From Glaciihabitans tibetensis (GTDB lineage: Bacteria; Actinomycetota; Actinomycetes; Actinomycetales; Microbacteriaceae), in the NCBI RefSeq assembly GCF_003003265.1, contig NZ_PVTL01000003.1:62001-126000 (forward strand): a stretch of 64,000 nt of DNA, read 5' to 3'. The notes beneath the pieces were generated by a model. That model made no database searches, was not told where the DNA came from, and was given only the letters and a program-made list of their open reading frames with translations. Position 1 is the stretch's first letter; every line of letters begins with the position of its first letter. Below, piece after piece: positions 34,840-44,489 of this stretch. A program made the translations under genes and the position numbers.

Positions 34840-37143
34840 ATGTCTACGTTCCGTTCATCTCGCACACAGCGTGAAGCCGCACGTGGACGAACGCTGTGGC
34901 TCCGGTCCGCGCTTGTCCTGCTTACCACGGCGTCACTTGTCGCTGCGATGTTCACCGTCGCCACCGACTCGGCCCCCGCTAATGCCGCCACCGCGGGCGT
35001 TCTGACTGGTACCGTCACCGGAGCCGGCGGCGCCCCGCTGGAGGGCATTGATGTGCACCTCCAGCGCTCCGGAACTTCGCCCGACTTCGCTTCCGCCAGG
35101 ACAGACGCGTCGGGCCGGTACTCCATCGATATCTCCCAAGTCGAGGCCTTCGACTACACGCTCGCGTTCACCGACCTAACTGAGCGGTACGCAACCGAGT
35201 ACTGGAATGGCGCCGCCACCTCGTCCCAGGCTCAGTTTTTCAGGCTGACCCGAACGAGCGAGGTTTCCCCAAAAAACGCGGAGTTGGAACTGAGCGCTCG
35301 TCTCAGCGGTGTCGTGACCGGATCACTACCGTCGCTCCAGGTGGACGGGGTCTCTGCGACCCTTCTGGCAGCGCAGACGGGCGAAAAAGTTGCATCAACG
35401 ACCGTGAACGGCGGCAAATTCGAGCTGCGTTCCGTACCCGCGGGATCGTACAAGCTTTATTTTTCTCCGGCTAACTCGTCCCTTGAAAGTGTCTACGCGG
35501 GCCAGTTCTGGCGGGGTGCATCCACTTGGGCGACCGCCCAGACGATCAGTATCGACGCAGGATCGATCCAGGCTGGTTACGACGTCGGCCTTGTTCCCGG
35601 CGGTGGCCTCTCCGGCACGGTCACCGCCGAGGGCACGGGCGCCCCTATTCCGAGTGTCTACGTCAGCCTCACTGATCCGCAGGGCGAGCGCATCGGAAAC
35701 ACGGTATTCACTGATAGCAATGGAAACTACTCATTCAGCACATCTCTACGCGCTGACGCGTACAAAGTGAGGTTTTTCGCCAATCCCACCGGCGCCACCG
35801 CTTCGTTCGTGACCGAATACTGGCAAGACGCGTTGTTTGAATCTCAAGCAGCCCCAGTTGTGATCGCCGGTACGAGTGCGGTTGTAAAGGACGCTCAGCT
35901 TGCTGTCGGTGGCTCCATCAGTGGGACCGTCGATCTGTCGTCCCTGGCCGGCGCGACCGTCGCGCGCTCCGCCACCGCCTACTCCTTCGATGCTGCCGTC
36001 GGCGAATGGCTGGCGCAGAATTCCGTACAGGCATCGCCTGACGGCCACTACACGATTACGGGACTCGCCCCGGGAACGTACCGTGTTGGATTTGAGGCGC
36101 ACTCCTCTCTAGGCAGCTTGGGTCGCATCTTTTCTGGCGGGGCAGCTACGGTTGCGGACGCAACGGACGTCGCGGTGGTCGGTACCACGGCCACGCCGAA
36201 CATCGACATGGTTTTGGAACTCGACATCACCCGTCTGGACGGTCCGGATCGCTTCGATGCGTCTGCGTCGATCTCCAAGCAGAGCTTCGCACCGGGTGTT
36301 CAGGTCGCGTACGTGGCGAGCGGGCTGAATTTCCCTGACGCTCTTTCGGGCGCCCCGGTGGCAGCTCAGGCTGGTGCTCCGATTCTGCTGGTTCAGGCCG
36401 GCGAGATTCCTGCGTCGATCAAGGCTGAACTCGAACGATTGAAGCCAGACCGGGTTGTTGTGCTCGGCGGCATTGACTCTGTTTCCGAAGCAGTCGAAAC
36501 TCAGCTGGACGCGTACACGACTGGCACGGTGACCCGTCTCGCCGGCGCTGACCGGTTTGCTGCCTCCGCCGCGATTTCCGCCGAGAGCTTCGGCCCCGGA
36601 GTTGCCACCGCCTATGTGGCCAACGGATTGAACTTCCCGGATGCCCTCGCTGGAGCACCGGCAGCGGCGAAGAATGGTTCTCCGATCCTGCTGGTGACCC
36701 CGACATCGATCCCCGCCGAGATCGAGGACGAACTGGAGCGGCTCAACGCTGACCGGATCGTTGTGCTCGGTGGGGTCAACTCTGTCTCCGAGGCGGTCAA
36801 AACTAACCTCGCGTCGTTCACCGACGGCACAGTGACACGCCTTGCGGGAGACGACCGGTTCTCCGCTTCGGCGGATATCTCGTCGAAGAACTTTGCCGCG
36901 AATGCGCCGATCGTGTACATCACGAACGGGTTGAACTTTCCGGATGCCCTGTCGGGAGCGCCTGTCGCCGGTCGCGAAGAAGCTCCGATCTTGTTGGTGG
37001 CTCCCAACTCCTTGCCCGAGTCCATCGCGGACGAGCTGTACCGCTTGAAACCGGCCCGGATTGTCATCTTGGGCGGTGTGAACTCGGTAAGCCCTTTGGT
37101 CGCTGGACAGTTGCAGGACTTCATCGTCATCCCCGAATCGTAG
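34840..37143 (+). CDS. CWB2 surface protein, paralogue 3
   Basis: 767 residues, ATG start with GGAGAGGGAATCG upstream. Signal peptide to about residue 48 (SAPANA). Four beta-sandwich repeats and three CWB2 repeats (from about residue 465; first one begins LDGPDRFDASASISKQSF). The third CWB2 repeat has GREEAPILLVAP where the sisters have GRDAAP or GRDSAP. The last residues are QLQDFIVIPES. The 379 bp after the stop are a patchwork of pieces from other paralogues. Function inferred as for paralogue 1. Confidence 0.9.
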   Translation: MSTFRSSRTQREAARGRTLWLRSALVLLTTASLVAAMFTVATDSAPANAATAGVLTGTVTGAGGAPLEGIDVHLQRSGTSPDFASARTDASGRYSIDISQVEAFDYTLAFTDLTERYATEYWNGAATSSQAQFFRLTRTSEVSPKNAELELSARLSGVVTGSLPSLQVDGVSATLLAAQTGEKVASTTVNGGKFELRSVPAGSYKLYFSPANSSLESVYAGQFWRGASTWATAQTISIDAGSIQAGYDVGLVPGGGLSGTVTAEGTGAPIPSVYVSLTDPQGERIGNTVFTDSNGNYSFSTSLRADAYKVRFFANPTGATASFVTEYWQDALFESQAAPVVIAGTSAVVKDAQLAVGGSISGTVDLSSLAGATVARSATAYSFDAAVGEWLAQNSVQASPDGHYTITGLAPGTYRVGFEAHSSLGSLGRIFSGGAATVADATDVAVVGTTATPNIDMVLELDITRLDGPDRFDASASISKQSFAPGVQVAYVASGLNFPDALSGAPVAAQAGAPILLVQAGEIPASIKAELERLKPDRVVVLGGIDSVSEAVETQLDAYTTGTVTRLAGADRFAASAAISAESFGPGVATAYVANGLNFPDALAGAPAAAKNGSPILLVTPTSIPAEIEDELERLNADRIVVLGGVNSVSEAVKTNLASFTDGTVTRLAGDDRFSASADISSKNFAANAPIVYITNGLNFPDALSGAPVAGREEAPILLVAPNSLPESIADELYRLKPARIVILGGVNSVSPLVAGQLQDFIVIPES

Positions 37144-37160
37144 GCAAACCCCGAAAACTC

Positions 37161-37193
37161 GAGGTAGACAAGGCGTCCGCGCCCGGTAGCAAC
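37161..37193 (+). promoter_or_regulatory. Orphan promoter remnant resembling that of the 42502 gene
   Basis: TAGACA (37165-37170) and TAGCAA (37187-37192), spacer 16. About 26 of 31 bases match 42464-42494, the upstream region of the lysozyme-like CWB2 gene. No gene follows it here; the inverted fragment begins 3 bp later. Confidence 0.55.
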
Positions 37194-37195
37194 TC

Positions 37196-37338
37196 GGGAC
37201 TCACTGAATTCACACCACCCAGGATCACGATCTTGGCCGGCTTCAACCGGGTCAGCTCGGCCGCGATGGACTCCGGCAAAGTGTTTGGAGCGACCAACAG
37301 GATTGGCGCTGCGTCTCGTCCGGCGACGGGCGCGCCCG
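37196..37338 (-). pseudogene. Inverted fragment of a CWB2 gene 3' end
   Basis: 143 bp that are the reverse complement of 32058-32200 with one mismatch seen. On the minus strand it would encode PVAGRDAAPILLVAPNTLPE and the following LKPAKIVILGGVNSVSP of paralogue 1. There is no start, signal peptide or stop of its own. The right end is the palindrome CGGGCGCGCCCG (37327-37338), also present at the matching site in paralogue 1. Confidence 0.9.
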
Positions 37339-37469
37339 CGCAGTCGCCGCGCAGTTGCAGGACTACACCGTTACGCCGGCCCAGTAACAAGCCGGAGTAA
37401 TCCCCGTTCGGGGGCGGAGACACCGTGACTATTTCTCGCTAATGTGAATCGGCGCCCGGACTGGACAAA
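37339..37469 (+). repeat. Direct duplicate of the paralogue 1 3' end and following promoter
   Basis: 131 bp matching 32200-32330 without gaps and with two mismatches. It contains the last codons and stop of paralogue 1 (VAAQLQDYTVTPAQ), the CCCCGTTCGGGG element and the promoter now serving paralogue 4. One mismatch restores TAATGT where paralogue 2 has CAATGT. Confidence 0.92.
37417..37445 (+). promoter_or_regulatory. Promoter of CWB2 paralogue 4
   Basis: GAGACA (37417-37422), 17 bp, TAATGT (37440-37445), inside the duplicated 131-bp segment. Confidence 0.6.
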
Positions 37470-37522
37470 TCTGTCTAGCCCGCGTCGCAGACCCATTTGC
37501 TAGCCCCCGGAGAGGGGAATCG

Positions 37523-39841
37523 TTGCTTACGTCCCGTTCGATTCACACACATGCTGCGGTGCATAAGGGAAGCGCGCTCTGGCGCCGTTCCGTGCTCGCG
37601 CTTCTCACCATCGCAGCCTTGGTTGCGGCCATGTTCACGGTGGCGGCACAGGGAGCACCGGCCAGTGCCGCAGCCGCTGGTGTCATCACGGGTACCGTCA
37701 CCGGAACCGGTGGGGTGCCTCTTTCGAGTATCTCTGTCATGTTGCTCAAGGACGAGGGCTACGCCAACGCTTCGACAGTGCAAACGGATGCCTCGGGCAA
37801 GTACAGCATCGACCTCGCCCAACTCGAAGCAGGAAACTATACGCTTTGGGCCGCGGACTTTACATACCAGTATGTTGGTGAGTACTGGGATGACACCGTG
37901 AGCTTCGAAGATGCGACGTACTTCTCGCTCACGTCGACGAGCTCGGTGTCCGCGAAGAACTTTGTGCTGGTCGCCGGCGCGCACATTACGGGTACAGTCA
38001 CCAGCGCTGCCGATTCATCGCAGTTGAGCCAGGTATCGGTACTGCTCCTGTCTGCCGAAAGTGGCGACGTTGTGCGCAGTGCGTATATCTCCAACGGAAG
38101 TTTCGACCTGGGGGGAATCCCGTCAGGCTCTTACAAGCTCTACTTCAACCCCGTTTTCAGCGGGCAACCGACCGCCTCCGCCGGCCAGTACTGGAACGGT
38201 GCAACGACCTGGGCATCCGCGCAAACGATTTCCATCAAGGCCGGTGAGACAAAGTCGGGTCACAATGCGGCTCTCGTGCGGGGTGCGATGCTCTCCGGGC
38301 GAGTGACGTCGGAAACCACGGGCGCGCCGATCGAGGGTGTCGAGGTCGTCCTCACGGACTCACACGGACTGTCGATGGGGTACGGGTTGGAGCGCACCGA
38401 CGCCAACGGGTACTACGCGTTCCAGCAGATGCTGCGTGCGGACTCCTACACGTTGAAGTTTGGTTCGGACACCTCCTACGTTCAAGACTCAGCGCGCGGG
38501 TTCGTGTCGGAGTATTGGGAGAACCAGCAATTTGAGTCGAGGTCGACTCCGGTTGTCGTCGCCGGCACGACGGCAGTCGTCAAGAACGCTCAGCTTGTTC
38601 TCGGCGGATCGATCAGCGGCACGGTCGATCTGTCCGCCGTGGTTGACCCGCAGTTTCGGGGCGAGTCCACGGCCTATGCCTTCGACAGCAACACCGGTAA
38701 GTGGGTTCGACAGAGTGCCAGCACGACCGCGGATGATGGCACCTACTCGATCCCGGGCCTCGCTGCTGGGACCTATCGCGTCGGTTTCGAAGCGTATTCG
38801 TCGGGTACGAGCTTGGGTACCACCTTCTTTGATGGTTCAGACACGGTCGAGGATGCTACGAACGTCACCGTCACAGGCACCGGCAACACACCGAATGTCG
38901 ACATCGTGCTCGATGGCGACGTCATCCGTCTCGATGGCGCCGACCGTTTTGATGCCTCTGCGTCGATTTCGAAGCGGAACTTCATACCCGGTGTCGAGGT
39001 GGCGTACGTCGCGAACGGGCTGAACTTCCCCGACGCTCTGTCTGGAGCACCCGCGGCGGCAAGAGCCAGTGCGCCAATTCTGTTGACCTTGGCCGGTGAG
39101 ATACCTCCGTCGATCAAGGCCGAGCTGCAGCGGCTTAGGCCGAAACAAATCATTGTTCTCGGCGGCATCAACTCGGTCTCCGAGGCCGTGAAGACGCAGC
39201 TTGGCGCTTACGCCACTTCGGGCACGGTGAGTCGTCTAGCGGGCGCCGACCGGTTCGCGGCGTCTGCGGCGATCTCGGCTGGCAGCGCGCCTGTCGGCAT
39301 TGCAACCGTCTATGTGGCGAACGGGTTGAACTTCCCGGATGCCCTCGCGGGAGCGCCGGTTGCGTCTAAGGCTGGCTCGCCCATCCTGTTGGTCACCCCG
39401 ACCACGATTCCCGGGACGATCGAGGCTGAGCTAAAGCGTTTGAAGCCGGGACGAATTGTTGTTCTGGGTGGCGTGAACTCGGTTTCTGAGGCAGTCAAAA
39501 CCCAGCTTGGCGCTTTGACTGCGGGAGCGGTGACGCGCCTGGCTGGTGCGGACCGGTTCTCGGCGTCTGCGGATATCTCGGCGAAGAACTTCGCGGCTAA
39601 CGCAGACGTGGTGTACATCACGAACGGGCTCAACTTCCCGGACGCGCTGTCGGGCGCACCGGTTGCTGGCCGCGATTCAGCACCGATTCTGCTGGTTGCT
39701 CCGAATTCGCTGCCCGCGTCAATCGCGGCTGAGCTGACCCGCCTGAAGCCGGCCAAGATTGTGATTCTGGGTGGAGTGAACTCGGTGAACCCATCGGTTG
39801 CCGCGCAATTGCAGGACTACATCGTCACTCCGGCTCCATAG
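37523..39841 (+). CDS. CWB2 surface protein, paralogue 4
   Basis: 772 residues, TTG start at 37523; GAGAGGGGAATCG lies directly upstream exactly as before the ATG of paralogues 1 and 3, so the TTG is a point change of the same start. Signal peptide ends near GAPASA. Four beta-sandwich repeats, then three CWB2 repeats from about residue 470. The second repeat reads ISAGSAPVG where the others have ISAESF. A long inverted repeat (39877-39922) lies after the stop. Function inferred as for paralogue 1. Confidence 0.9.
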   Translation: MLTSRSIHTHAAVHKGSALWRRSVLALLTIAALVAAMFTVAAQGAPASAAAAGVITGTVTGTGGVPLSSISVMLLKDEGYANASTVQTDASGKYSIDLAQLEAGNYTLWAADFTYQYVGEYWDDTVSFEDATYFSLTSTSSVSAKNFVLVAGAHITGTVTSAADSSQLSQVSVLLLSAESGDVVRSAYISNGSFDLGGIPSGSYKLYFNPVFSGQPTASAGQYWNGATTWASAQTISIKAGETKSGHNAALVRGAMLSGRVTSETTGAPIEGVEVVLTDSHGLSMGYGLERTDANGYYAFQQMLRADSYTLKFGSDTSYVQDSARGFVSEYWENQQFESRSTPVVVAGTTAVVKNAQLVLGGSISGTVDLSAVVDPQFRGESTAYAFDSNTGKWVRQSASTTADDGTYSIPGLAAGTYRVGFEAYSSGTSLGTTFFDGSDTVEDATNVTVTGTGNTPNVDIVLDGDVIRLDGADRFDASASISKRNFIPGVEVAYVANGLNFPDALSGAPAAARASAPILLTLAGEIPPSIKAELQRLRPKQIIVLGGINSVSEAVKTQLGAYATSGTVSRLAGADRFAASAAISAGSAPVGIATVYVANGLNFPDALAGAPVASKAGSPILLVTPTTIPGTIEAELKRLKPGRIVVLGGVNSVSEAVKTQLGALTAGAVTRLAGADRFSASADISAKNFAANADVVYITNGLNFPDALSGAPVAGRDSAPILLVAPNSLPASIAAELTRLKPAKIVILGGVNSVNPSVAAQLQDYIVTPAP

Positions 39842-39876
39842 AAACCAGGCGTAACCGGCGGATACTCGCCATCTCC

Positions 39877-39922
39877 AGTCACTGTCCGACCCACATTCTC
39901 GAGTGCGGGTCGGGCAGTGACT
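39877..39922 (+). terminator. Terminator-like hairpin after paralogue 4
   Basis: AGTCACTGTCCGACCCACA pairs with TGCGGGTCGGGCAGTGACT, a stem of about 19 bp with two G-T type mismatches and a short loop. There is only a weak T-rich stretch after it. Confidence 0.65.
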
Positions 39923-39981
39923 CCTCGTTAGGCCAGTCGCATCGCGCCGCGACATCCCCCTGAGGTCCCCGTTTGGGGGTG

Positions 39982-40010
39982 GGGACAACCTCGCGGCTGT
40001 TCGCTAACCT
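39982..40010 (+). promoter_or_regulatory. Promoter of CWB2 paralogue 5
   Basis: GGGACA (39982-39987), 17 bp, TAACCT (40005-40010), preceded by CCCCGTTTGGGGG. It is the most diverged member of the five homologous promoters. Confidence 0.55.
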
Positions 40011-40091
40011 GAAGCGCCCTCGAATTAGACCGAGTTGTCTAGGCCGGCCCGTTCCGTCAGTTGCTAGCCCCGGAGAGGGGAACCGGTACTC

Positions 40092-42413
40092 ATGTTCCGA
40101 TCGATTCAGTCACAAGCTCTCGCGAAACCAGCGGATGCGCTGTGGCGGCGCCCTGCGCTGGCGCTGGTCACCGTCATTGCGCTCGTCGTCGGCACCCTGA
40201 CCGCAGCGATGCCGGTCACGCCGGCCGCAGCGGCTGCCCCGGTCGGCGTTGTCACCGGCACCGTGACCGCTGCGGGTGGCGCGCCGCTTCAGTACATGTA
40301 CGTCACCCTGCTGAACCGTGAAGGCATGCGCACGGCGGCTGAGAGCGTGTACACGGACGCCTCGGGCAACTACTCGATCGATGTGTCTTCGGTAGCAGCG
40401 GGCGAATACTCGATCGAATTCACCGACAACCAATCCCGATATGCGACGGAGTACTGGAACGACTCCACGACGCTTGATAACGCCAGTTTCTTCGCAGTCA
40501 CCTCGACTGCTTCCGTCGCGGCAAAGAACGCGACATTGGCGGTCGGCGGCACTATCACCGGCACTATAACCGCGTCGGACGGCGCGTTCGGCCCGAGCGA
40601 TCAGGTCGGGATCTCGCTCAGGCTCATCAACGTCGACACGGGGCGCCAGATGCGCTCCGGATACGTCAGCTCATTTGGCGCCCCGTACCAACTCACTGGT
40701 ATTGCCGCCGGTACCTACAAGCTGCAATTTGAGCCGGTACACCCGAACGTGGTGGACCGGTACGTCGCGCAGTACTGGGCCGGCGCGTCGACCCTCGCCA
40801 GCGCGCGGTCATTCACCATCTCCGCTGGAGAGACAAAGACAAGCTTCGACGCCGTACTCGCACCCGGTGCCAGACTTTCTGGCCGGGTGACGGCCGAGGG
40901 AACCGGGGCGCCCCTGGCAGACGTTTCCGTTGGGCTCGTGGACTCCGCGGGACGCCCAGCCGGGTTCAATGAGGCCGTCACCGACTCCAACGGCTACTAC
41001 ACGTTTGATTGGATGCTGCCAGCAGACTCCTACACAGTGAAATTCAGCACGAGCCCGTACTCGTTATCGTCGCGCAACTTCGTCTCGGAGTATTGGGAGA
41101 ACGCGCGATTCGAGTCGACCTCCACGCCGGTGAAGGTCACCAGCGCTGCCGCAATAGTGAAAGACGCACAACTCGCTGTTGGTGGTTCTATTAGCGGCAC
41201 CGTGACGCTTCCCGAGGGTGCCGATCGCCTGTCGGCCTTCTCCACGGCTTACGCGTTCGATAGCGTCACCAAGACATGGATTCCCCAGAACTCGGCGCAA
41301 ACAGCGGAAGACGGGAGCTACACCATTCCCGGGCTCGCTGCGGGAACCTACCACGTCGGTTTCGAGGCGTATTCCTCGGGGACAAGTATTGGCACAAGGG
41401 TCTACGACGGCGCAACGGGCATCGAGTCGGGGTTCGGGGTTCGGGTTACGGCAGCTGGAATAACAACGGGTATCGATGGCGTGATTTACAACGGTGTCTC
41501 CCGTCTTGCTGGAGCGGATCGATTCGATGCCTCTGCTTCCATCTCTCAGCGGAGTTTCAAGCCCGGCGTCGACGTCGCATATGTTGCAAACGGTTTGAAC
41601 TTCCCTGACGCCCTCTCCGGGGCGCCGGTCGCAGCGCAGGCGGGGGCTCCCATTCTGCTGACACTCGCGGGGGAGATACCCGCGTCGATCAAGGCAGAAC
41701 TCGAACGCCTGAGGCCTGGCCGCATTGTCGTGTTGGGCGGTATTAACTCGGTCTCCGAAGCGGTGAAAACCCAGTTGAAGTCATTCACGGCCGGCACGGT
41801 AACGCGCTTAGCCGGAGCCGACCGGTTCGCCGCCTCCGCCGCTATCTCGGCGGAAAGTTTCGATGCGGGTGTAGAGACCGTCTACGTGGCGAACGGATTG
41901 AACTTCCCCGACGCTTTGGCCGGTGCTCCCGTCGCGGCGAAGGACGGGTCTCCGATCCTTTTGGTGACCCCGTCCGCGGTTCCCGCCCCGATCGAGGCAG
42001 AGTTGAAGAGATTGAAGCCGGGTCGGATTGTGGTTCTCGGTGGCGTGAACTCGGTGTCCGAAGCGGTCAACTCTCAACTTGGGCAGTTCACCACCAGCGG
42101 CGTAACCCGTTTGGCGGGGGCGGACAGGTTCTCCGCATCAGCGGATATTTCTGCCAAAAACTTCGCCCCCGGTGCGCCGGTTGTCTACATCACCAGCGGT
42201 TCGAACTTCCCTGACGCATTGTCGGGCGCGCCGGTCGCGGGCCGCGATGCCGCGCCCATCTTGTTGGTGGCGCCGGATTCGCTCCCCGTATCGATTGCGG
42301 ACGAGCTGACTCGACTGAAGCCAGCCAGTATCGTCATCCTGGGCGGGGTGAATTCGGTAAAGCCCGCGGTCGCCGAGCAGCTGATGCGTTACACCGTGGT
42401 GCCCCCGGCTTGA
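40092..42413 (+). CDS. CWB2 surface protein, paralogue 5
   Basis: 773 residues, ATG start; the leader has the family GGAGAGGGGAA but a few extra bases before the start. Signal peptide ends near TPAAAA. Four beta-sandwich repeats and three CWB2 repeats (from about residue 470), with the positional signatures [30 protein letters not shown] and ADRFSASADISAKNF. It closes the tandem array; the next gene has a different N-terminus and promoter. Function inferred as for paralogue 1. Confidence 0.9.
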   Translation: MFRSIQSQALAKPADALWRRPALALVTVIALVVGTLTAAMPVTPAAAAAPVGVVTGTVTAAGGAPLQYMYVTLLNREGMRTAAESVYTDASGNYSIDVSSVAAGEYSIEFTDNQSRYATEYWNDSTTLDNASFFAVTSTASVAAKNATLAVGGTITGTITASDGAFGPSDQVGISLRLINVDTGRQMRSGYVSSFGAPYQLTGIAAGTYKLQFEPVHPNVVDRYVAQYWAGASTLASARSFTISAGETKTSFDAVLAPGARLSGRVTAEGTGAPLADVSVGLVDSAGRPAGFNEAVTDSNGYYTFDWMLPADSYTVKFSTSPYSLSSRNFVSEYWENARFESTSTPVKVTSAAAIVKDAQLAVGGSISGTVTLPEGADRLSAFSTAYAFDSVTKTWIPQNSAQTAEDGSYTIPGLAAGTYHVGFEAYSSGTSIGTRVYDGATGIESGFGVRVTAAGITTGIDGVIYNGVSRLAGADRFDASASISQRSFKPGVDVAYVANGLNFPDALSGAPVAAQAGAPILLTLAGEIPASIKAELERLRPGRIVVLGGINSVSEAVKTQLKSFTAGTVTRLAGADRFAASAAISAESFDAGVETVYVANGLNFPDALAGAPVAAKDGSPILLVTPSAVPAPIEAELKRLKPGRIVVLGGVNSVSEAVNSQLGQFTTSGVTRLAGADRFSASADISAKNFAPGAPVVYITSGSNFPDALSGAPVAGRDAAPILLVAPDSLPVSIADELTRLKPASIVILGGVNSVKPAVAEQLMRYTVVPPA

Positions 42414-42467
42414 CGTGCGGGGCCGCTCTACCGGGCCCGGACGCCGGTCGAGCTCGGCGTCCCGAGG

Positions 42468-42495
42468 TAGACACATCGTTCGTGCCCGGTAGCAT
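42468..42495 (+). promoter_or_regulatory. Promoter giving a leaderless transcript of the 42502 gene
   Basis: TAGACA (42468-42473), 16-bp spacer, TAGCAT (42490-42495). Transcription would begin about 42502, which is the A of the ATG. A related orphan copy lies at 37161-37193. Confidence 0.5.
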
Positions 42496-42501
42496 CGAGG
42501 A

Positions 42502-44322
42502 ATGCGACCAAAACTTACGAAGTTGTCCGTCTTCCTCGCTGCGATAGCGATAGCCGTTTCGGGCACCGTAACTTCCAGTCCAGTGTCGCCCGCGTTCGCG
42601 GCGGAGGACGTTCCGGTTCCGGACATGACGTCGTCGCCCTCAAACGAGGACCCGTTCGGCGGATCGGTCGAGTTCGTAGACGGTATTCGTACAGCGCCTT
42701 TCGCGGCCGCAGCGACGACGTTTGATGCGGGCACAATAATCAGCGACGACAACTTTTACAACGGCGCAGCGATGAACGAAGCCGAGGTTCAGGCGTTTCT
42801 CAACGCGCAGATGAAGAACTGCGCCGCCGGGTTCACCTGCCTGAAGGACTACCGGGCCGCTTCAGCAACGTTCGCCGCGGACGCTATGTGCCAGCAGTAC
42901 ACCGGTGCGGCAAGCGAGTCGGCTGCCCGCATTATCGCGCGGGTTGGCGAGGCGTGTGGCATCAGCCAGAAGGTGTTGCTGGTTCTCCTTCAGAAGGAGC
43001 AGAGCTTGGTGAAGGCAACCGCGCCCACGCCACGGCAGTACGCGGCAGCCACTGGATACAACTGCCCCGACAACGCACCGTGCAGCACGCGCACCGCCCA
43101 GTTCTTCGATCAGGTGTATCACGCTGCTTGGCAGTACAAGCGTTACAGCGTTCAGCCCGGGTTCTCCTGGTACCCGGTCGGCAAGACCTCCAACATTCTC
43201 TATTTCCCGACGGAAGAGAATCCCAATTGCGGTTCCTCCCCGGTGTTCATCACCAACAACGCCACGGCAGCGCTGTACTACTACACCCCCTACCAGCCGA
43301 ATGCGGCGGCTCTAGCGAACCCCGGTGGCGTGGGTGACAACTGCTCCAGCTACGGCAATCGCAATTTTTTTGAAATCTACACGACCTGGTTTGGCGACCC
43401 CACCACAACGGTGACAGGCGTCACTCGTTACTCGGGCGCAGACCGCTTTGCCGCCTCCGCAGCGATTTCCGCAGCGAACTTCGACGCAGGTGTGGCGACC
43501 GTATATATTGCGAACGGTCTTAACTTTCCCGATGCCCTCGCCGGCGCACCAGTCGCAGCGAAAGACGGATCCCCGATTCTTCTAGTCACCTCGGACGGCA
43601 TCCCGACATCGATCGGCACCGAACTCACGCGGCTGAAGCCGGGTCGCATCGTGATCCTGGGCGGCACCGCTTCTATTCTTCCTTCACTGGAGTCGACTCT
43701 CCAGCGCTACACCACAGGCGAAGTCTCCCGTCTGGCTGGCGTCGATCGCTTTGCTGCCGCCGCGACAATCTCGGCCGAAAATTTTGAGCCGGGCGTGGAC
43801 GTGGCCTACATCACCAACGGCCTGAACTTCCCCGATGCGCTGGCTGGTGGGCCCGTAGCGGGCATCAACAAGGCCCCAATCTTGTTGGTGATGCCCGGTG
43901 AGGCTCCAGCAGTAACCCTGGCCGAATTGGAACGGCTCGATCCCGGCAAAATTGTCATTCTGGGCGGGATCAATTCGGTATCGTCCGCGGTGCAGGCGGC
44001 AGTTGCGGGATTCACGACCGGCGGGGTCACCCGGTTCGATGGACCCGATCGGTTTGCCGCTTCCGCAGCCATCTCGGCCAAGAGCTTCACGAGTGCGTCC
44101 GTCGTCTACGTCGCCAACGGACTCACCTTCCCCGACGCACTGTCGGGCGCTCCCGTTGCAGGACGGGACGGTTCGCCGGTTCTCCTCGTCACTCCCCATT
44201 CGATCCCAGCGTCGGTCAGGGCAGAGCTTGATCGGCTCGACCCGTCCGAGATCGTGATTCTTGGTGGACCGAACTCAGTTTCCGTCACGGTGAAGGTGCA
44301 GCTGAGCGAGTACACCAAGTAG
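42502..44322 (+). CDS. Secreted CWB2 protein with a lysozyme-like N-terminal domain
   Basis: 606 residues. Signal peptide to about residue 33. Residues about 75-300 form a domain with [24 protein letters not shown], a Cys-rich stretch (NCAAGFTC), [18 protein letters not shown] (E166) and many aromatic residues before [17 protein letters not shown]. The E in a helix followed by a long aromatic region resembles lytic transglycosylases and related muramidases, but no assigned family motif is recognised. Three CWB2 repeats follow from about residue 310. The same N-terminal domain occurs in the 60439-63030 gene. Peptidoglycan cleavage is a hypothesis only. Confidence 0.82.
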   Translation: MRPKLTKLSVFLAAIAIAVSGTVTSSPVSPAFAAEDVPVPDMTSSPSNEDPFGGSVEFVDGIRTAPFAAAATTFDAGTIISDDNFYNGAAMNEAEVQAFLNAQMKNCAAGFTCLKDYRAASATFAADAMCQQYTGAASESAARIIARVGEACGISQKVLLVLLQKEQSLVKATAPTPRQYAAATGYNCPDNAPCSTRTAQFFDQVYHAAWQYKRYSVQPGFSWYPVGKTSNILYFPTEENPNCGSSPVFITNNATAALYYYTPYQPNAAALANPGGVGDNCSSYGNRNFFEIYTTWFGDPTTTVTGVTRYSGADRFAASAAISAANFDAGVATVYIANGLNFPDALAGAPVAAKDGSPILLVTSDGIPTSIGTELTRLKPGRIVILGGTASILPSLESTLQRYTTGEVSRLAGVDRFAAAATISAENFEPGVDVAYITNGLNFPDALAGGPVAGINKAPILLVMPGEAPAVTLAELERLDPGKIVILGGINSVSSAVQAAVAGFTTGGVTRFDGPDRFAASAAISAKSFTSASVVYVANGLTFPDALSGAPVAGRDGSPVLLVTPHSIPASVRAELDRLDPSEIVILGGPNSVSVTVKVQLSEYTK

Positions 44323-44489
44323 CTTCACGCCCGCGGGCGCGTGACGGAGGCCCCGTCCCCGGTGGATTGCTAGACTCCGGGGGTGCAAAATCGCGAACCT
44401 CTCATCGTGAGATCCCCGAAGTCAGTGGTGCGACAGCATGCTGGCGCGGCTCGGGCTGTCCCTCGTTTGCACAAAGAAGGAATCTAACT

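Larger units (their letters stand above)
37144..37522. other. Patchwork intergenic region between paralogues 3 and 4
   Basis: Order: an orphan promoter-like block (37161-37193), an inverted copy of the paralogue 1 3' end (37196-37338), a directly oriented copy of the adjoining paralogue 1 3' end and downstream promoter (37339-37469), then a leader to the TTG start of paralogue 4. The next three entries describe the pieces. Confidence 0.85.
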
